Shown piece by piece: positions 53,791-64,000 of a DNA stretch of 64,000 bases. Below the pieces are notes generated by a model. It did no database searches and had not been told where the DNA came from. It saw only the letters and a list, made by a program, of their open reading frames with translations. This DNA is from Pholiota molesta. Its lineage: Eukaryota > Basidiomycota > Agaricomycetes > Agaricales > Strophariaceae. Position 1 is the stretch's first letter. Each line of letters opens with the position of its first letter. A program made the translations under genes and the position numbers. The stretch lies in assembly GCA_014925825.1 (NCBI GenBank), contig JACGCK010000008.1, positions 434,001 through 498,000 of the forward strand, read 5' to 3'.

Positions 53791-55237
53791 TTATGCTTTA
53801 GAAGTTTTAGCAGCCAGTGTCTCGACCTCTGGCTTGATGCTCGCAAGGAAATCAGCCTTGGTCTTGACCGGCTTCCAGCCGATGGCCCTCGAATGGTTAG
53901 CGCGAGCACGCGAGTTCGAGCCCAGGTATGCCGATCCCTAAAAAAAAATCGAACGTCAGACCAACCGGACAAGGCGCAATATCCAGAAATGCTCACCTCG
54001 AAATACTTATCGATCTCCTCCTTGGTAAAGGTGGTTGGCTCAGGGTTATCTGACTTTCCAAGCGCCACCAGCGCCTCTCCGATGGCTTTGCCAACTTCAT
54101 ACAAACTATGCTCCCCATTTTCACCGAAGTAGTATCCCTCGCGGCCGTGACCTGTAGTGGGGTCCTTTCGAATAGCGTCGAAGAGAACAAGGTAGAGATC
54201 GGCGACTAAATTATCGGCTTTGAGCGTTGCTCTTTGCTTTTGGTAAATGGTATAATAGCTCACCGTCTTCGATGTCCACATCAGGCCAGAGATTCTTTCC
54301 CGCTCCGACCATTCCTCCGCGGCCGCGGTCCAAAGAAGCCGTGATGAGGGCTGGGACTTGGATGGAATGCGGGTTCTGGATTCCTTTCTCTACGAGAACG
54401 CCTTTCGCAATTCCGTAGATAGTTGATGGGAGGATGATGTAGCTCTTGAGGTATCCTTGATATCAATTCTCAGTAGGAAAGAATCCATGAAGTTCAAATG
54501 CGCAAATCATACCTTCACGGTCTGCGTTCACGATTGGCAGGTCCACGTTGCGATGAAGCTGAGTATCTGCGAGCGATTCGATTTGGTCGGGGTTCGCATC
54601 GTCATAGATAACATTCGTCGAATACTCTCCTCTAGCGTCGTCCGCTAGAACACCTGTAATAGTAAATTAGTTCAGTTCATCTATATGTGAGGATTATCGT
54701 AACACACCAGTTCCAGACTGAAGGTACGAAAAAAATTGCGCCTCAATAGTCATTTCTGAAGTGATGGTCTTGAAATACATACAGTGTGAATCAGAATGGG
54801 AACTTGGCCGGTGGTCTCATGGCGCTTCTTGAGACCCTTCAAAGTCGCAAGCGCTGCCTCCAAATTGTCTGCATCTGCCTAGATAGGAATGCGAGCTGTT
54901 CAGAGATATAGCACATACGAACGACGATAATGATTATTCACCATTGCAAGGACAACATCGCTGTTCGCAGCTAATGATTCCATCAGCGCGGTGTCTGAGT
55001 GCGACCCTACGACAGTGTTGACACCGAGCGCATTGAGCTTCGCAGCTTTCTCGGGTGAGCGAACGAGCGCGGTAAGGTTAAACGATGCCAAGTCAGGGCG
55101 TTGGAGGAAGCGGGCAAGGACAGAGCCACCGATGTAACCTGTCAGTGCGAAGGCTATTAGCGGGAAGTTCCACGGCGAAAACACTTCCCGGGCTTACCAG
55201 TGGCGCCAGTGAAGAGGATGTTGGTCTTGGTGGTCAT
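53791..55237 (-). CDS. NmrA-like NAD(P)-binding protein (SDR family), copy 1
   Basis: A multi-exon gene of roughly 310 residues. The start MTTKTNILFTGATG joins YIGGSVLARFLQRPDL across an intron and forms the dinucleotide-binding GATGYIGG loop (GxxGxxG). The body has LTALVRSPEKAAKLNALGV, then SHSDTALMESLAANSDVVLA, HTSGTGVLADDARGEYST, YIILPSTIYGIAKGVLVEKG and GYYFGENGEHSLYEVGKAIG, ending LAAKTSKA. These are features of atypical short-chain dehydrogenases related to NmrA, which either reduce small molecules or sense redox state. The Tyr-x-x-x-Lys pair is not clearly conserved (YGIAK), so catalysis is uncertain. A paralogue lies divergently at 57108-58617. The frame is intact. Confidence 0.85.
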
Positions 55238-57107
55238 CTTGACTAGTAAGAGATGGGTATGTCGCGTTTTGTGCTTTGTGGAAGATGAGAATGAGTTCGC
55301 GGAGCGCCATGTTTTCTTTTATCGATTTTGCTCGATTTCCAAATAAAAAGGCATAGGGCTACGATAGATGACCTATGACGTGCTTTAGACATTCGTAGAA
55401 CTTGGAAGAATAAACTTTGGTTGAGGTTTCTTTCCAGGATCATCTTGATAATCCGAACGTTTTTGGAAAGGGCTTATGGAGCGCTGAGTAATAAGAAGGC
55501 CAGAGCCGCTAGAACTGACTAATAGTCTTATTATTGATACTTATAGAGACTTAATAGGATTGCTTTACAAATTCATGTACAGCCTGGTTTTCACACTCAA
55601 ATGTTGTACGAGTACGGCGAGAATACCTTGCCACTATCGTTTTTGAGTAGCTGTCGTACTTTCGGAAAGCCGTGTACATCTGGAACATGTGTAAGCATTT
55701 GTTGCACTGTGAGTCCTTGTTTTCAAACTTCTTCAATAATGATCGATTAATGATCTTTGACAATTCTCTTTGCCAATGCTTAGTGCGACAACACCCATGC
55801 TAGGTTAGGTCTTGATCGGATTCAGGACAAGGAACGAGTTCGCATGTCCATTTGACTGCATTGTAGGTTTCGAAGGAAGCATCAAGACTTCCAGACACAG
55901 TGAGTGTTCATCGACTTATTCAAATAAAAAGGAGGCGAACAAACACATTTCTATGTTCTGTTATTAGCCTTACCGCAACTAGAAAACTTGCCTTTGGACA
56001 TATTAACTCTGGTAGATGTGTCAATCGTCCTTTCGATATCCCGGATGCCTTTCCTCGGTATCGAACTCACTTTGCATGACCAGAAAAACATTCAAAGCTC
56101 GGCGTCCTTCCTTGACCTCACTTACCCGAAGATTTCGTTCCCACTGAACGACCACACTCCCTCAATGATATCAGTCAGATCCCGAAACCTGCGGTACCAA
56201 GACCAGGCGCCATTTTCTATGGGTCATAGGTATTATTGTGAGTCCTTGGAATGGCGGCAAAATATGCCCTATACTCCACCTGACACCGATGTTGCAGGAG
56301 CTTACTCCCACCGGCAGGTTCTGTCTGGCTTGTCGACCAACGATGTTCGCTTGCTTAACTTATGCTAAAGAATTCATATCACCGCCATTGGCATCGAGAT
56401 AAGCAGAGGTAAGATCGTAAAATTTGAATACTGTTGTATCATTTGATGGTTCGTTTTCCAGCTTTCAGAAAGTTCTTCCTTCACACCCCCTGCATATTCT
56501 GATCCTTACGGTATGTCATTACACTTCCCTCAGTTACCTTTCTCGTTTCAAAAGAATCTATAGGAAAAACTGGTCTTCCATTTACTGATTACTTTGAAAT
56601 TACTCAGAATTCATTCTCGTCAGCCTTCGTATTCACATCACCGCAAATCACCCAAAATTATTCCCATCTACTGTATTACGCATTGGACAAGATCAAAAAG
56701 TTAATGGAAGATATCGTTACAAGTTTTCGAGGGTAAGCCCATCAAAATATGTCTTACGTCCTTTTGCTGCATAACGGACTTGGTCTTGAAAATGTCAATG
56801 TTTGATATTTATTGCACCCCTCTCGTACAAATTATCACTGAAAAGAATATACCTATCAGGCCGTAGGCCGTATTGTGTCGGACTATTGCACATTTTGGGC
56901 GATTATGTTAGTCATTTTGACAGCGTGTTATGTGTGATGACAAGGTTTGTTACTAAGCGCTCTTTTCCACCAAAAGCAAGTGCCCATGATCGATATTTCG
57001 AAGTATAAATCTACTCGACACTGATTATTCGATGGCCATGATTCCTGATGACTGCTGGGACTCTGTTTCACACCAAATTCTCAACTTCTGAAAATTCGCT
57101 ACATTCA
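55238..57107. other. 1.9-kb spacer between NmrA-like paralogues, with an unidentified spliced coding-like segment
   Basis: It should contain both divergent promoters. On the plus strand near 56460-56740, two exon-like pieces are joined by a good GT-AG intron (about 56511-56563): SSSFTPPAYSDPY, then GKTGLPFTDYFEITQNSF, ending ALDKIKKLMEDIVTSFRG. Further open pieces lie at 55850-56220. I could not build a full gene or recognise a family, so this may be a decayed gene or transposon cargo. Confidence 0.45.
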
Positions 57108-58617
57108 ATGGCGTCGACCGAAACCAAAATTTTGATATTGGGTCCCACCGGTAAGCTGTATCCTCTTTTCCGCTACTGCGAAGGAATCTCTAATACCCAG
57201 TAAAATAATACAGGTTATATCGGTGGTTCTGTATTCCTCCGACTCCTGGATCACCCAAATTTTGCCAATTTTAGAATCACCACACTCGTCCGTTCCCGAG
57301 AGAAATGGAACAAGCTTGTGAAGATGCGCGTAAATGCAGTGCGGGGATCGCTCTCGGATTTATCATTGCTGGAAAGTCTGGCTTCCCATTCTGATGTCGT
57401 CTTATCGGTGGTATGTGCTTCCTGTTGTTAATTTTATGAATATTGAATAATTATAGTTGGGTCTGTTTTAGGCGGACGCCAATGATTTAGATGCTGTCCA
57501 AGCAATTCTGAAGGGACTGAGGAAACACTACACTGAGACCGGAAATGCTGCTATCTTTATTCATACCGTATGTGTTCTTCTTGTGTTCTTTCGATCCAGC
57601 TATTCCTTCAATTAATACGTATGGTTGCTTAAGTCAGGAATGAGCGCGTTCGCCGACACTAATGCTGAAGGCTTTTTCACGAGTATCGAGATTTATGATG
57701 ATTTAAATCCCTGCCAGGTTAATGCATTACCCGATACTCAACCTCACAGGTTGGTCGAGATTGAGCTAGTCAAAGCTGACAATGAAGGTAATTGGAAAAA
57801 AAAAACACAAGCGTCCCTTTGCAAGACTTTTGGACACTGACCTTTGTCCAAACACCTTAGGATATGTGAAAACATATATCATCCTCCCTTCGATGGTATA
57901 TGGCCTTCCCAGTGGTCGCTTGGTTGACCAAGGCATCCAAAACTGTCGCGCAACTGCAATTCCATCTCTCGTGCGAGCTGCTTTGATTCGTGGAAGAGGT
58001 GGCATGATAGGGCCGGGAATGAATTATTGGCCCAACGTTCATATTGAGGATGGTACAGTACACATCATATCTCTGGGAGGTCGCAATTACTCATATGAAG
58101 CAACTGCATGGCACAGTGGCGGACCTTTACCTCTACCTTTTCAATGCTGCCCTGATGAATCCAACTGGAACAGCGCATGGTCATGAAGGATTCTACTTCG
58201 CGGAGAATGGAGAACATACACTGTACCAAGTTGGTAAAGCTATTTGTGAAGCTATGATCACTGTCGGCGAGTGTTCCGAGCCCGAGCCTTCTACCTTCAC
58301 AGATGAGGAAATTCAACAATATTTCCATGTAAGCAGTAGGTCACCGCAGGACAAATCTGGGCTGATAATCTGTGGTTTTCTAGGGATCAAGTTTATGGGG
58401 ATGCCATTGTCGTTGTCGAGCTAACAGGTCCCGGGCGCTTGGCTGGAATCCCCAGAAAACTACGGTCGACATGTTAGCTAGTATAAGCGCGGAAGTCGAG
58501 GAGACCCTTGTTTTAAAAAGAATTTATGAGCGCTATGGGTTACCCATGGACAGACCCGTGGAGAAAGGTTTGGAATCTATGAATTTGATCGAAGGTGACG
58601 AAATGATATTCGATTAA
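57108..58617 (+). CDS. NmrA-like NAD(P)-binding protein (SDR family), copy 2 with C-terminal extension
   Basis: A multi-exon gene of roughly 360 residues, colinear with copy 1. It starts MASTETKILILGPTG, joined across an intron to YIGGSVFLRLLDHPNFANF to form the nucleotide-binding loop. Then come ITTLVRSREKWNKLVKMRVN, LLESLASHSDVVLSV, HTSGMSAFADTNAEGFF, VKTYIILPSMVYGLPSGRLV and GFYFAENGEHTLYQVGKAIC. After the shared end, an extra tail of about 40 residues (KRIYERYGLPMDRPVEKG and onward, ending EMIFD) has no counterpart in copy 1. The loop reads GPTGYIGG rather than GATGYIGG. Function is unknown; family members bind NAD(P). All introns are GT-AG and the frame is intact. Confidence 0.85.
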
Positions 58618-59341
58618 ACTCCTCATAGTCGATTTAATTATGCTTCCACTGGTGTTCCGGAGGAAACCCAATTGTTATCTGGTTGTTGCCTAAAATTCAT
58701 CGTAAATAGCAGCTCTGAATATATTTGGCATCATCAGTAATTATCTTTGGACCAGATGGATATGTCTATAGCAATGTCGCGACAACTGGCAGATATCAGT
58801 TTGCTATAGCGCATATCACAAAGTTGATCCATTCCTGGTAGCTGCGCAGCGCGAAGCAGCGCTCTGAACAACTATTTTGACATGTCTATTTAGCCCCTAT
58901 AGCATGAACTTTTCAACGGTGCTATAAATATTCGTGCTATAAATAGAATATCGTGCTTTTCCAACTACGTGAAAGCTCGTGAAAGCTGCGTGAAGGTATC
59001 CACAGCGGCCAGCACTCACCGGAGTAAATTGATCATCGCAGAACAGACAGCCCCGTTGACCACTCTCTCGTATGTCGGACTTGGAGCTAGAAGCCTGCAT
59101 GTGTTGGTCTGCGTGGGCGGAGTGCAAGTATACTTAGTTGGTCGCCAAGGAGGTGAACGAAGGGCAACGGAACAGCATGAATTGAATGGATGATGAAAGA
59201 AGCGCTTGTCATCAATGCAGGAATTTTGATGAATGCAGCCCGGCGGCGGTTATAGAGTCCCGCGTGCCAGCGGAGTGCCAAATCAAGTTTGTTCCCTTCC
59301 TTCATCCCAGTTCATCCCCTCAGGACCACTACAACATCACA
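58618..59341. other. Intergenic region upstream of the second wall-protein gene
   Basis: Holds the 3' end of NmrA copy 2 and the promoter of the wall-protein gene. CTATAAATA-type sequences occur near 58920-58948, about 400 bases upstream of the ATG. No gene is supported. Confidence 0.5.
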
Positions 59342-60332
59342 ATGAAGTCTTTCTTTGCTTCTCTCTCTGTCGTTGCCTCCCTGGCTGCTGTCGTCTCTGC
59401 TCAGACCTTTACTATCAACTCTATGTACTTCCGTTTCACCCAAACTCTCCCATTTTGAGACGCCTGACCGTATCATTCTTGTTCAGCCAGAACGTCGTTG
59501 TTTGCGAACCTACCCTAATTACATGGACTGGAGGACAAGGTGAGTTTGACTATCCTCCCTTTCAATGCTCAGTATCTCATGCAATCCGTAGCCCCTTATT
59601 TCCTGGTTCGTTTCCTTTTATCATCTAAATTGTAGACAACGTTGAAAAGTGGCCTGATCTTTCAAATTACAGAGGTAAGAACTTTTTTGCATTCACACAA
59701 ATGGAGACTCATGCCCCACTTAGCATCTTACCCGCTGGTCAACCTAATGCCTCCCCTCTCGTTGATCTGGGTCAACAAAACGGAAGCTCCGTCACATGGC
59801 TTGCCAATCTTGGCGTTGGTGAGTGCATTTCAGTTGATTAGCTGGCTGGCTATATTACTGATGCCATGTAATGTTTAGGCACCTCTGGTTTCCTTGACTT
59901 GCGTGACAACACCGGTGTCCTCGCTCAGTCCGGCACATTTACCGTCTTGACTGGAAGTGAGTTTTTCCCCTCGCCTTTTCTCAGCACCGCTTTTGCTCAC
60001 TCACTACCTTCCCAATTAGGCAACACCACCTGTGTTGGTCAGCCTGTTTCGCTGAGTGCTGGTGCCGCTGCTACTACTGCTGCTACAGGAGCCTCTACCA
60101 AGTATGTTTATTGTCACCTGCGTCGTCAACGCTTTTTCTTATTTCTATCAGCGCCCCTGCACCTGCCTCCACCACCACCGGTACCGCTAGCAGCGGTTCC
60201 ACAGGTACTACCAAGACCACCGGTACTACGACCGGCGCTACTACCAAACCCACCTCAGCCGCTATCTCCAAATACGCTACTGCTGGCGCCGCAGTTATGT
60301 TTGGTAGTGCTATCTTGGGCCTTGCTCTCTGA
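59342..60332 (+). CDS. Kre9/Knh1-like GPI-anchored cell-wall protein, copy 2
   Basis: A multi-exon gene of roughly 220 residues. Signal peptide MKSFFASLSVVASLAAVVSA is followed by QTFTINS and, after an intron, QNVVVCEPTLITWTGGQ. The conserved block APYFLSILPAGQPNASPLVD is assembled from a 14-base exon (59592-59605), a 2-base exon (59673-59674) and the exon starting at 59724. Then VTWLANLGVGTSGFLDLRDN and GTFTVLTGSNTTCVGQPVSL. A Thr/Ser/Gly-rich stalk (about 45 residues) leads to a hydrophobic end (AGAAVMFGSAILGLAL) that fits a GPI signal. Wall location is inferred. Compared with the copy at 5938-6779 the domain core is better conserved and the stalk longer. Confidence 0.85.
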
Positions 60333-60965
60333 ACAATTCGTCCCATTGCATAGATATTTTGAAAATTTGCGTCATGGATCGGATATGGACTATTTTCGCA
60401 ATGGACTTAAAGAGAGTGTTGTTGTAATGTCCCAAGATGAGATACCTACATCATCTATATCTATCTATAGTGCATTATTGACCATATGGCCTTCTCCTGC
60501 CCCAAATATATTAATTTTGCCTAAATACCTCCAGACTCCTTCATTTCCTCCTCTGAATGCATGCTACGCCACGCTACTTCACCGGAATAATCGACGCACT
60601 TCGGCGCTCGGGACAAACGCCCTTGATGACCCGAGTCGAGGGACACTTAAGAAGTTACCTCCTGATCTTCTTCCTTTTGGGAGGTGGAAAAACATTTAAA
60701 ATCGGGTGGAATGTATTGAGAATGGTGCGGGGCGGCCCAGGGCGGTCCGCATCTTCCGTGTTTTCCGATTTCGCCCCGCACTTGGAGCTGGGGAAATATG
60801 GGGCAGGTACCATGTGGGTAGGCAATCTTGGCCAACACCTGTGACCGAGAATTCTACGAGATCCAGAACGATTTCTTCATTACGCGACCGATATAAAATG
60901 CTCACAAATTTATCTTGTAGACCTTCGTCCAACCTTCTTCCTTTTCCTCCAAAGCTAAGATCAAC
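60333..60965. other. Intergenic region upstream of the sugar-porter gene
   Basis: Contains the 3' end of the wall-protein gene and the sugar-porter promoter. The sequence GGGCGGCCCAGGGCGG at about 60731-60746 is locally GC-rich. A TATA-like GATATAAAATG lies at 60890-60900, about 65 bases before the ATG. Confidence 0.5.
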
Positions 60966-63900
60966 ATGGGTGGAGCAGCTGTCGGCGGTACATCGTTGGC
61001 TACAAGTCGTCGTAAGGCGTTGGTTGGAGAGTCAGGATGGGTATGTTCTCAGTTGATATTGGCTGCAGTACCTCAACCCCCCTGACATAATCCTTAGGCT
61101 GGCTTAGTGCATAATCGAAAGATTTTTGCTACTGCAGTATTCGCTTCTCTTGGAGGCCTGTAAGTTGTATTGGTATTTTGTCTTTGAAGGATACGGTATT
61201 CTAATGCGTAAATAAATCTATCTAGGCTGTATGGTACGCATTTCACTTTCGCCACTATAGGGAGGACATTCTATGAACCAGAAGGCTCTCCTTGTAGGAT
61301 ACAACCAGGTTTGACTTGTTCTTCATTTTGATTACTATTGGAGAACTAATTTTTTTCTCAACCATTAAGGGTGTTTTCTCTGGAGTGTTGGCGTAAGTTG
61401 CTTCATTATTCGATGCTATTATGCAGTAACACTGACATTGAGATTAGGATGCACTCTTTCGACACTCGCATGGGTGACGCTGTATCCAACTCCGGGAAGA
61501 AAGGGTGGCTAGTGGCTATTCTTGAGCTGGGTGCATGGTTTGGAGTACTCATGACCGGTCCGTATAAACCCTTCTATCACCTTCATCAAGTCTTCATTGC
61601 ACTTGTGCTACAATTGACGTATCTCATGACTAGGCTATCTCGCTGACAAACTGTCGCGAAAGTATACAATCGTTCTGGGTAAACCGTTCAATCTTTGGTC
61701 AAACGCTGAATGGGGAATTGATTACTTCCTTTTTTCGTAATAAATATAGCTGTTGTGATTTTCTGTATTGGAGTTATCGTGCAGACTTCGGCATTCGCGC
61801 CATCGTCTATCTATGGAGGTGAGCGAACACATTTCTCTTTCTCACCGCGAAGTTTTCTGTTGTGATTGAGCGGCGTTTGTGATGTCTTCTAGGTCGTTTC
61901 ATCACCGGTCTCGGGGTTGGTTCTCTCAGTATGGCGGTCCCGCTGTACAATGCCGAGATTGCACCCCCGGAAGTGAGAGGTAGCTTGGTCGCTCTCCAGC
62001 AGCTGGCTATCACTTTCGGAATTATGGTCTCCTTTTGGATTGACTTCGGTAGGCATCTGCATATGTATCAACTATTTTTGAAATCTGATTCATTTTTGCG
62101 ACCTGTAGGTACCAATTACATTGGTGGCACAAGTACAGGACAACATGAAGCTGCATGGAGAATTCCTCTCGCTCTCCAGCTGGTGCCTGCATTTATTCTA
62201 GGCGTTGGAATCCTCTTCATGCCTTTCTCGCCTCGGTAAGTTGTTGATTGTCCTAAACTTGAGACGATCACGGAAATCTGACACCCAAAACACCAGATGG
62301 TTGGTCAACCAAGACGTGATGACGAAGCTCTTGCAGTCCTTAGTCATGCCCGCCGTCTTCCACCGGATTCTGAGATCGTTCAGATCGAATTTTTGTCAGT
62401 GAAGGTGTTGACTCTAGAGTTCATCTCGCTTACGTTGTATCGATCCTCCGCAGGGAAATTCGCGCACAATATTTATTCGAGAAGGAAACCTCTGAATTGA
62501 GGTTCCCACAATATCAGGACGGCTCTTGGAGTTCCAATTTCAAGCTTGGATTCTATGACTACCTTAGTCTCATCACCGATCGAAGTACGTTCGTACGACT
62601 CTAATATGTACAGAAAGTTTGCTCATTCTATCATTTTTAGACCTGCTATACCGAGTCGCCGTTGGAACTCTGTATGTTATTTCATTCATTAGTCTTCAAC
62701 ATTGGACCTCTACTTATCGCATAACGAAGGACCATGTTCTTCCAGCAATGGAGTGAGTAAATATTATGATTGTCACGCATATACACTCCCTAACTTTTTT
62801 GAAAAGCCGGTATCAACGCTATTCTTTATTATGCCCCAACTATCTTCCAGTCGTTGGGCTTGACTGGCAACGCGCTCTCTCTCCTGGCTACTGGTGTCGT
62901 TGGCATTGCGTAAGTTTTCCCATGTCTTTGCGAAAGGACTTATCTTTGAACTTCGAGCATAGCATGTTTTTGGCTACCATCCCCGCTGTTATCTGGGTAG
63001 ACAAACTTGGTCGCAAGCCTGTTCTCATCTCTGGTGCATTCCTCATGGCTGCGTGAGTCTCAGCCTCCATCTTCGGCATTCGCCTGAACGTCTGTCTTCT
63101 GGCGCTAACCTATTTCAACAGCTGCCATATCATCGTTGCCATTTTGACTTCCCAATTCCGCGACTCTTGGACAAGGTAAAGGATACAAAATTTATGCAAG
63201 TTCTCATCATCTGACTGAGCTGTATAATTTAGCCACGTCGGTGAGTAGTCGAAAGGCAGGGAAATAGGGTATGTCTGATGATGATTGCAGCTGCTGGTTG
63301 GGTTGCTTGCGTTCTTGTCTGGATATTTGCTATCGGCATGTCCTTTTCCTTATCTATAAAGGAGTTACGTTGAACTTATCTCTGTTTATAGGCTTTGGTT
63401 ACAGCTGGGGTTAGTCATTCCTATATTCACCTTTAGTTCAATGCTGAACTTGAGAAGGTCCCTGTGCATGGATTCTTGTGGCCGAGGTAAGAATTTCGGT
63501 TAAATGATGATGACCTCGTTCTCATTCGGAACGATAAGATCTGGCCTCTAAGTGTTCGAGGAAAGGGTCTTTCAATTGCCGCCTCGTCCAACTGGGTAAG
63601 TGTATACTCGAAAAGGCAATTCGACATATATTCATTGATACATCTTTTATGCATAGATGAATAACTTCATCGGTGTGTTGTTTTCTCTCTGACCGCTTCG
63701 AAAACTTTAACTCAGCTGGACACTCTTGCCGTTATTCTGTAGTGGGTCAAGTAAGTGTTCATTAGCCAACTTTTATGGTTGCAATCCTAAAGTTCAAACT
63801 AGGTCACACCGACAATGCTTGTACACTTATCATATGGGACCTTCATTTTCTTCGGGGTACGTCGTTAAGAACAAGTTTGCGGGTTGCAATTTGGATTGTT

Positions 63901-64000
63901 GACTTTCACACTAGCTATTCTCATTTCTGGGAGGACTATTTGTGATGTTTTTCGTACCAGAGACAAAAGGTTGGATTTAACGACCTGCAGTATCCTAGTC
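60966..64000 (+). CDS. Sugar-porter MFS transporter, 3' end beyond the window; one frame break
   Basis: A many-exon gene open at the right edge. It begins [20 protein letters not shown], then [147 protein letters not shown] and FFVPETKG. These are the signature loops of hexose/quinate-type porters in the plasma membrane. Three tiny exons are needed: 61226-61233 (8 bases), 61298-61308 (11) and 63743-63750 (8). One base seems lost at about 62312, between WLVNQ and [14 protein letters not shown]. The coding sequence reaches ETKG near 63971 and then enters an intron. The exact sugar cannot be predicted. Confidence 0.88.

Noticed and set aside
1..64000. tRNA, rRNA, CRISPR arrays and bacterial-type operon signals
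   Set aside because: No cloverleaf with a T-loop consensus, no rRNA core sequence and no regular repeat-spacer pattern was seen by eye. The sequence is clearly eukaryotic nuclear DNA.

Overview
The window is nuclear DNA of a filamentous basidiomycete, most likely a mushroom-forming agaricomycete. The genes are broken by many canonical GT-AG introns of roughly 48-65 bases. The gene content also fits this group: an F-box/LRR protein of the agaricomycete type, a GH5 endoglucanase with a fungal CBM1 domain, cytochrome P450s, Kre9/Knh1-like GPI-anchored wall proteins, MFS and OPT transporters, and a KDZ transposase remnant. No rRNA, tRNA or CRISPR array was recognised. All gene models below were spliced by eye from splice sites, reading frame and family sequence patterns.

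Layout. 0.9-5.3 kb: F-box protein (+) and a WSS1-like DNA-protein crosslink protease (+). 5.9-9.6 kb: a GPI-anchored Kre9/Knh1-like protein (-) and a 20-exon citrate synthase ending in a peroxisomal signal (-). 9.6-12.4 kb: no supportable gene. 12.4-20.2 kb: glycerophosphoinositol-type permease (+), SEM1 (-), a long disordered protein (-), and an alpha/beta hydrolase (-). 21-36.7 kb: two related P450 loci in opposite orientation flank a GH5 cellulase (-), SARAF (-), an OPT transporter (-) and methionyl-tRNA synthetase (+). 37.8-47.5 kb: an IMD/I-BAR-type protein (-), an MFS transporter (+) and ASA1 (+). 47.8-51.8 kb: housekeeping genes BSD2 (-), BUD13 (-) and SPC3 (+). 52.2-53.3 kb: decayed KDZ transposase. 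53.8-58.6 kb: two divergent NmrA-like paralogues. 59.3-64 kb: a second Kre9/Knh1-like protein (+) and a sugar-porter gene that runs off the right edge.

Two things stand out. First, several genes need extremely short internal exons (2, 3, 6, 7, 8, 9, 11, 13 and 14 bases) to keep frame and restore conserved residues; the 3-base exon in citrate synthase and the 2-base exon in the wall protein are the most striking. Second, single-base losses that break the frame are concentrated in some genes (P450 pair, SARAF, MetRS, IMD protein, MFS, ASA1, sugar porter) and absent from others. Because an essential tRNA synthetase is among them, I read most of them as sequence or assembly errors. The first P450, which loses its haem cysteine codon, may also be a true pseudogene.
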